Shown here: positions 6,613-10,073 of the stretch, piece by piece
How positions within the stretch are numbered: the stretch's first letter is position 1
Layout of the letters: each line of letters opens with the position of its first letter
Assembly (NCBI GenBank): GCA_964636895.1
Contig: CAZWUW010000094.1
Coordinates: 1 to 10,073, forward strand
Direction of reading: 5' to 3'
Origin: CAZWUW01 sp964636895
Lineage (GTDB): Bacteria; Bacillota; Thermincolia; Thermincolales; CAZWUW01
DNA length: 10,073 nucleotides
Notes under the pieces: generated by a model
The model's input: only the letters and a program-made list of their open reading frames with translations
Database searches by the model: none
What the model was told of the DNA's origin: nothing
Program-made: the position numbers and the translations under genes

Positions 6613-7284
6613 TTGGAAATACTCCGTAATATCGTACAAAATATCCTGGTCATCATGCTGCTGACCATCCTACTGGAAATGTTGCTGCCGGAAGGCGACA
6701 TGCGGCGTTATATCAGGCTGGTAATGGGTTTATTCGTCATCACGGCCGTGCTGAATCCGGTATTATCAATATTTCACCGTGGTATTAACCTGGATATTGT
6801 CAATTTTAACGGTGTTGAACAGCAGGCAGGTCTGACCACGGCCGTGGCCAGGGGTAAGGAACTGGCGGCGCAGCAGAAGGCTCAGGCTTTGGCCGGGCTG
6901 CGGGAAAAAATTAACGGCCAGGTACTGGCCATGGCCAGGCTTAACAAAACTGTAAATGTTACAGGAGTCGAAGTAAAAATGGACGAGGACCCGCAATCCC
7001 GTCATTTCGGGGCCATCAAACAGATAACTCTCACTACCGGCGCTGAGGTCAAAACACCGGGCAAAGCGGCACCTGGAGCTCCTGGGGGCCCCCCCGGATC
7101 CCCCGGATCCCCCGGATCCCCCGAAGTGGCTCCCGTGGAAATTAACCTCCCGGATGTCGGCAGTGCCCGGTCGCAGGATAAAGTAACCGCCGCCCCGGAT
7201 GCAGGCGGTAAAGAAAAAGAATTACAGGAGATTCTGGCTGATTTTTATGGACTGGCACCGGAGCAAATCAAAATAGTCCGTTAA
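6613..7284 (+). CDS. spoIIIAF: Stage III sporulation protein AF
   Basis: SpoIIIAF has two N-terminal transmembrane helices and a soluble C-terminal domain with a ring-building-like fold, and belongs to the SpoIIIA channel. Here helices fall at about 8-26 and 35-54 (numbered from the chosen start), with TILLEMLLPEGDMRRYIRLV between them as the family hallmark. The C-terminal domain is interrupted by a Gly/Pro/Ser-rich insert (about 149-171, GAPGGPPGSPGSPGSP). The longest reading frame opens at GTG 6565 but has only a weak RBS. TTG 6613 lies 8 bp after AAGGTGG (6598-6604) and gives MEILRNIVQNILV, close to where family members normally begin, so I prefer it (223 aa rather than 239). The gene identity is secure; the start is not. 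Confidence 0.92.
   Translation: MEILRNIVQNILVIMLLTILLEMLLPEGDMRRYIRLVMGLFVITAVLNPVLSIFHRGINLDIVNFNGVEQQAGLTTAVARGKELAAQQKAQALAGLREKINGQVLAMARLNKTVNVTGVEVKMDEDPQSRHFGAIKQITLTTGAEVKTPGKAAPGAPGGPPGSPGSPGSPEVAPVEINLPDVGSARSQDKVTAAPDAGGKEKELQEILADFYGLAPEQIKIVR
7096..7122 (+). repeat. Three tandem 9-bp repeats encoding Gly-Ser-Pro in spoIIIAF
   Basis: GGATCCCCC occurs three times head to tail (7096-7104, 7105-7113, 7114-7122), in frame as GSP-GSP-GSP. It is preceded by a G5C7 run (7084-7095). Copy-number change here would lengthen or shorten the linker without shifting the frame. Confidence 0.92.
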
Positions 7285-7307
7285 TCTAAAAAAGGAGGCG
7301 ATAAGCG

Positions 7308-7955
7308 GTGGGAGGTTTTGTTGAAAAGATTACGGCATTTTTTCAGGGTGGTGAAAACAGCGACGGTTTCTGGAAAAAACCGCAGGCCAAAATGCTTAAC
7401 CTGCTTATTATGATCGGTGCCGCCGGGGTGCTGCTGATTATTCTAAGTAATGCCTTTGTGCCGGCTAAACCGGAACCTCAGCCGGAAACAAGGAGCGAGA
7501 CCCCCGGCAGCGGGGTAGCTACCGGCGATAGCGAACGGTTGAATATTTCCACAGCAGAAGAAATGCTGAACCGGCACCTGGAAAAAACCCTGGCCCGGAT
7601 TGAAGGGGTAGGTGAGGTTGAGGCCGCCGTTAACCTGGCCTCAACCACGGAAATGGAATATGCCGTTAATACAACTACCAGTAACCGGGCAACTCAGGAA
7701 AAAGACCCCCGGGGGGGCAACCGCACGATTACGGAAGTTAACGAAAACGGCCAATTAGTGCTGCTCAGGGAATCCGAAAGCAGCAAAGAAGCGCCGGTGG
7801 TCATCAGAGAAATCAAGCCTGAAGTCCGGGGTGTGATGGTGGTGGCGCAAGGGGCCGGGGACCCCCAGGTGAAAGCCGGCCTGATTTACGCCATTCAGGT
7901 GTACCTGGATGTGCCGGTACATAAAGTTGTGGTTTTGCCCAAAGAAGGCAGGTGA
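7308..7955 (+). CDS. spoIIIAG: Stage III sporulation protein AG, ring-forming channel protein
   Basis: SpoIIIAG is anchored in the mother-cell membrane and forms the large ring in the intermembrane space of the SpoIIIA-SpoIIQ channel. The 215-aa product has a short cytoplasmic N-terminus, one transmembrane helix (about 29-49), a Pro/Glu-rich linker (52-72), then the ring-building domain. That domain is split in the way known for this family: LEKTLARIEGVGEVEAAVNL (91-110) begins it, a strand-rich insertion (about 115-160) interrupts it, and PEVRGVMVVAQGAGDPQVKA (171-190) continues it to VHKVVVLPK near the end. The start is GTG 7308 with a strong RBS AAAGGAGGCG (7291-7300). A C5G7 run at 7706-7717 encodes part of the insertion. 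Confidence 0.96.
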   Translation: MGGFVEKITAFFQGGENSDGFWKKPQAKMLNLLIMIGAAGVLLIILSNAFVPAKPEPQPETRSETPGSGVATGDSERLNISTAEEMLNRHLEKTLARIEGVGEVEAAVNLASTTEMEYAVNTTTSNRATQEKDPRGGNRTITEVNENGQLVLLRESESSKEAPVVIREIKPEVRGVMVVAQGAGDPQVKAGLIYAIQVYLDVPVHKVVVLPKEGR

Positions 7956-7960
7956 TATAA

Positions 7961-8533
7961 ATGCAGTCATATTTTATAGCAAAAAAGTGGTTGTACCGCA
8001 TTGTGCTTGTGCTGGTAATAATGGTAGTGACAGCCGGTGTGATGGAGTTAAACCGGCTGGTACAGGAAATAACGCCGGGAAAGGCGCCGGTTTTACCATC
8101 GGTACAGCCATTGACTAAGGCTCCGGCAGTTAACCTGGTACCGGAAACGTGGGGTAAATCAGAAAAACCTGATAAAACAGGAAGACATGAGTTCTTTGTG
8201 GAATACCGGCTGGAGCGGGACCGGTTCCGCAGTCAGCGGGTTTATGTGCTCCGGGAGACGGTAAACAACCAAAACTCCGCCGGTGATATCCGCAAAGAAG
8301 CAAACCGGGAACTTCTGTTCATCTACCGGAACATGGAAAAGGAAATGGAGCTGGAAAACCTAATCAAAGCGGAAGGTTTAAAAGACGCTGTGGTATATTT
8401 ACAGGAAAAAAACGCCATCATCACAGTCCAGACCGAGTCTTTATCCGCCGCCGAGCGGGAAAAACTGGTCAGCCTGGTCACCCGTATTACCGGTCTGCAG
8501 GCAGGTAATATTGACTTTATATGCAAGAATTAG
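7961..8533 (+). CDS. spoIIIAH: Stage III sporulation protein AH, SpoIIQ-binding partner
   Basis: SpoIIIAH spans the mother-cell membrane once and binds SpoIIQ from the forespore across the intermembrane space; it has a YscJ/FliF-like ring-building domain. The 190-aa product has a transmembrane helix at about 11-28, a Pro-rich linker (about 38-66), then a helix with FFVEYRLERDRFRSQ (78-92). The C-terminal ring-building fold covers NRELLFIYRNMEKEMELENL (115-134) and LKDAVVYLQEKNAIITVQTE (140-159). The ATG at 7961 follows AAGGCAGGTGA (7945-7955), which contains the spoIIIAG stop. It is the last gene of the operon. I see no clear terminator within the next 150 bp; the first one is the hairpin at 8722. 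Confidence 0.96.
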   Translation: MQSYFIAKKWLYRIVLVLVIMVVTAGVMELNRLVQEITPGKAPVLPSVQPLTKAPAVNLVPETWGKSEKPDKTGRHEFFVEYRLERDRFRSQRVYVLRETVNNQNSAGDIRKEANRELLFIYRNMEKEMELENLIKAEGLKDAVVYLQEKNAIITVQTESLSAAEREKLVSLVTRITGLQAGNIDFICKN

Positions 8534-8646
8534 CCCCTTATACTGTTTCAGCCGCCCCGCTGGCGTTGCCGTTGATGCGTCGCTGTCCCCGGTCTGATGT
8601 GCGGCATTGTATTCAGCCGTTATATTGTATACTTGACCGAAAAACA

Positions 8647-8675
8647 TTGAAATAAGCGCAGATGGTGAATATAAT
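8647..8675 (+). promoter_or_regulatory. Sigma-A-type promoter upstream of the carboxytransferase gene
   Basis: TTGAAA (8647-8652) and a perfect TATAAT (8670-8675) are exactly 17 bp apart, a near-consensus vegetative promoter. Transcription would start near 8682, giving a leader of about 115 nt before the ATG at 8796. The preceding 113 bp after spoIIIAH (8534-8646) hold nothing I can name. Confidence 0.75.
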
Positions 8676-8688
8676 AATTTAAGGTAAA

Positions 8689-8702
8689 GGCATTGTCATG
8701 CC
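8689..8702 (+). other. Small hairpin in the carboxytransferase leader
   Basis: GGCAT (8689-8693) and ATGCC (8698-8702) form a 5-bp stem with a TGTC loop, about 8 nt after the predicted transcription start. Its role is unknown; it could be a 5' stabilising element or part of a leader switch. Confidence 0.4.
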
Positions 8703-8721
8703 GATTACTTTATGTTGTCTT

Positions 8722-8751
8722 CTCAGGTTGTAATGTGCAGCCTGAGTTTTT
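8722..8751 (+). terminator. Intrinsic terminator or attenuator in the leader of the carboxytransferase gene
   Basis: CTCAGGTTG (8722-8730) pairs with CAGCCTGAG (8738-8746) as a 9-bp stem with one G-U pair and a 7-nt loop, followed by TTTTT (8747-8751). It is 47 bp downstream of the predicted -10 and 45 bp upstream of the ATG. It may therefore act as a leader attenuator, as the terminator for read-through from spoIIIA, or both. A second -10-like TATAAT at 8753-8758 right after it has only a poor -35 (TTGTAA at 8728, 19 bp). Confidence 0.7.
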
Positions 8752-8795
8752 ATATAATGTTTGCATATTTACCAAAGAAGTATGGGGGGATACAA

Positions 8796-10073
8796 ATGAA
8801 ACATAAGGTGGAGATTACCGATACCACTTTAAGAGATGCCCATCAAAGTCTCTGGGCTACCAGGATGAAAACCGAAGATATGCTGCCCATTGCCGAAAAA
8901 CTGGACCGCGTTGGTTACCATTCGCTGGAGGTCTGGGGCGGGGCCACTTTTGATGTTTGTCTGCGGTTTCTCAATGAAGACCCGTGGGAACGGTTGAGAG
9001 AATTAAAGAAGCGTATCACCAAGACGCCATTGCAAATGTTACTTAGAGGGCAGTCCCTGCTCGGTTTAAAGCATTACCCCGATGATGTGGTGGAAGCTTT
9101 TTGCGCCAAGTCGGTGGAAAACGGCATTGATATTATCCGGATTTTTGATGCCTTAAACGACATCAGGAACCTGGAAGTGCCTATCAAAATGTCCAAAAAA
9201 GCCGGTGCTCATGTGCAGGCCGCTGTGGTATACACCATCAGCCCGGTACATACCATGGACCATTATCTGGAAACCGCCCGCAGCCTAGTGGAAATTGGGG
9301 CCGATTCTATCTGTATCAAAGACATGGCCGGTCTGCTTTCACCATACAAGGCATATGAGTTGGTTAAACTGATTAAAAAGAACATGAAAATTATGGTTCA
9401 GTTGCACAGCCATTATATCGGCGGTCTGGCTGTAGGCTCTTATCTAAAGGCAGCCGAGGCCGGGGTGGATGTAGTAGACACTGCTGCCGTACCGCTGGCT
9501 TTCGGTGCCTCCCAGCCGCCGGTGGAAACTGTGGCCCGGGTGCTGCAGGAATCTCCGTATGACACCCGGCTGGATATTCACCTGCTTTTTGAGGTGTCCA
9601 AATATTTTGAGGATCTGCGAAAAAAATACGGATATGAGCGCGGGGTTACCCGGATTTCCGATATGCGGGTGTTTGAGCACCAAGTGCCGGGCGGGATGAT
9701 AACCAATCTTGTGTCCCAGTTGGAAGAACAGAAGGCATTGCATAAAATCCATGAAGTGCTGGAAGAAATCCCCTATGTTCGGGCAGACCTTGGTTATCCG
9801 CCGCTGGTTACCCCAACAAGTCAGATTGTGGGCACTCAGGCAGTCTTAAATGTACTGATGAAAGAAAGATACAAACTGGTTCCCGGTGAAGTCCGGGCAT
9901 ATGTACAGGGTCAATACGGTAAACCGCCGGTGCCTATTAAACCTGAAATCATCAAGAAAATAATGGGTAAAGGCGAGCATAACATCATAAAATGCCGTCC
10001 CGCCGACTTACTTGAACCTATAATGGATAAAATAAAAGAATTTGGTTTTCGTTATGCCACCATATCTGGCATC
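8796..10073 (+). CDS. oadA: Biotin-dependent carboxytransferase subunit (oxaloacetate decarboxylase alpha / pyruvate carboxylase subunit B / transcarboxylase 5S family), 3' end outside window
   Basis: The window holds 426 codons, open to the right edge. The protein is the cytoplasmic carboxyltransferase that moves CO2 between biotin and pyruvate/oxaloacetate. The TIM-barrel begins with ITDTTLRDAHQSLWATRM (7-24). Metal ligands are D14, H204 and H206 (VQLHSHYIGG), and the Lys that is carbamylated in this family is K175 (SICIKDMAGLLSP). RGQSLLGLKHY (84-94) and RIFDALNDIRN (115-125) are further family blocks. The conserved carboxylase domain (PYC_OADA type) starts near 290. Whether a biotinyl domain with an MKM motif follows lies outside the window. 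The ATG at 8796 is preceded by the purine-rich GGGGGGA (8784-8790). Sequence alone does not separate Na+-pump oxaloacetate decarboxylase alpha, two-subunit pyruvate carboxylase B and methylmalonyl-CoA carboxytransferase 5S; downstream genes would. The symbol oadA names the family, not a proven reaction. Confidence 0.93.
   Translation, partial: MKHKVEITDTTLRDAHQSLWATRMKTEDMLPIAEKLDRVGYHSLEVWGGATFDVCLRFLNEDPWERLRELKKRITKTPLQMLLRGQSLLGLKHYPDDVVEAFCAKSVENGIDIIRIFDALNDIRNLEVPIKMSKKAGAHVQAAVVYTISPVHTMDHYLETARSLVEIGADSICIKDMAGLLSPYKAYELVKLIKKNMKIMVQLHSHYIGGLAVGSYLKAAEAGVDVVDTAAVPLAFGASQPPVETVARVLQESPYDTRLDIHLLFEVSKYFEDLRKKYGYERGVTRISDMRVFEHQVPGGMITNLVSQLEEQKALHKIHEVLEEIPYVRADLGYPPLVTPTSQIVGTQAVLNVLMKERYKLVPGEVRAYVQGQYGKPPVPIKPEIIKKIMGKGEHNIIKCRPADLLEPIMDKIKEFGFRYATISGI

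Noticed and set aside
4848..6701. Long antisense frames opposite spoIIIAD, spoIIIAE and spoIIIAF (225 and 308 codons)
   Set aside because: They lie opposite well-supported sporulation genes and give low-complexity or unremarkable translations with no recognisable domain, as expected of shadow frames in GC-rich coding DNA.
8534..8646. Terminator or small RNA directly after spoIIIAH
   Set aside because: Only short, weak inverted repeats such as CGGC...GCCG without a T tract; nothing I can support.

Overview
The window looks like a chromosomal segment of an anaerobic, endospore-forming Firmicute, most likely a Clostridia member of the Desulfotomaculum/Pelotomaculum (Peptococcaceae) type. The basis is a complete eight-gene spoIIIA sporulation operon, moderately high GC in the housekeeping genes, strong AGGAGG-type ribosome binding sites and a biotin-dependent carboxytransferase gene of anaerobic type. 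The genus is an inference.

Layout. (1) Bases 1-1910 are the leader-distal part of a large CRISPR array: 29 identical 32-bp repeats and 28 complete spacers. The repeat ends in ATTGAAAC and has a 7-bp stem, as in subtype I-C. The array continues off the left edge, and neither leader nor cas genes are in the window. (2) Only 22 bp after the last repeat, on the same strand, begins a 344-aa protein (1933-2967) that I read as two RNase III folds in tandem. The N-terminal copy has lost three of the four catalytic acids; the C-terminal copy keeps all four; there is no double-stranded-RNA-binding domain. An intrinsic terminator follows. No promoter is visible between array and gene, so the gene is probably expressed from the pre-crRNA transcript. 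(3) Bases 3081-8533 hold spoIIIAA-AH, all on the + strand and tightly spaced. (4) A 262-bp gap carries a good sigma-A promoter and a terminator-like hairpin ahead of (5) a carboxytransferase gene (oadA/pycB-like) cut by the right edge.

How the parts work. SpoIIIAA-AH build the mother-cell side of the SpoIIIA-SpoIIQ channel that supports late gene expression in the forespore: AA is the ATPase, AB-AF are membrane and platform parts, AG and AH are ring-forming proteins. The carboxytransferase is metabolic and unrelated in function.

The part most worth attention is the array plus tandem RNase III protein. It has a Dicer-like layout (two RNase III domains in one chain, one of them dead), and its mRNA would get a crRNA-type 5' handle if the last repeat is cut like the others. 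The architecture and position are read from the sequence. Any role in crRNA or target-RNA processing is hypothesis.
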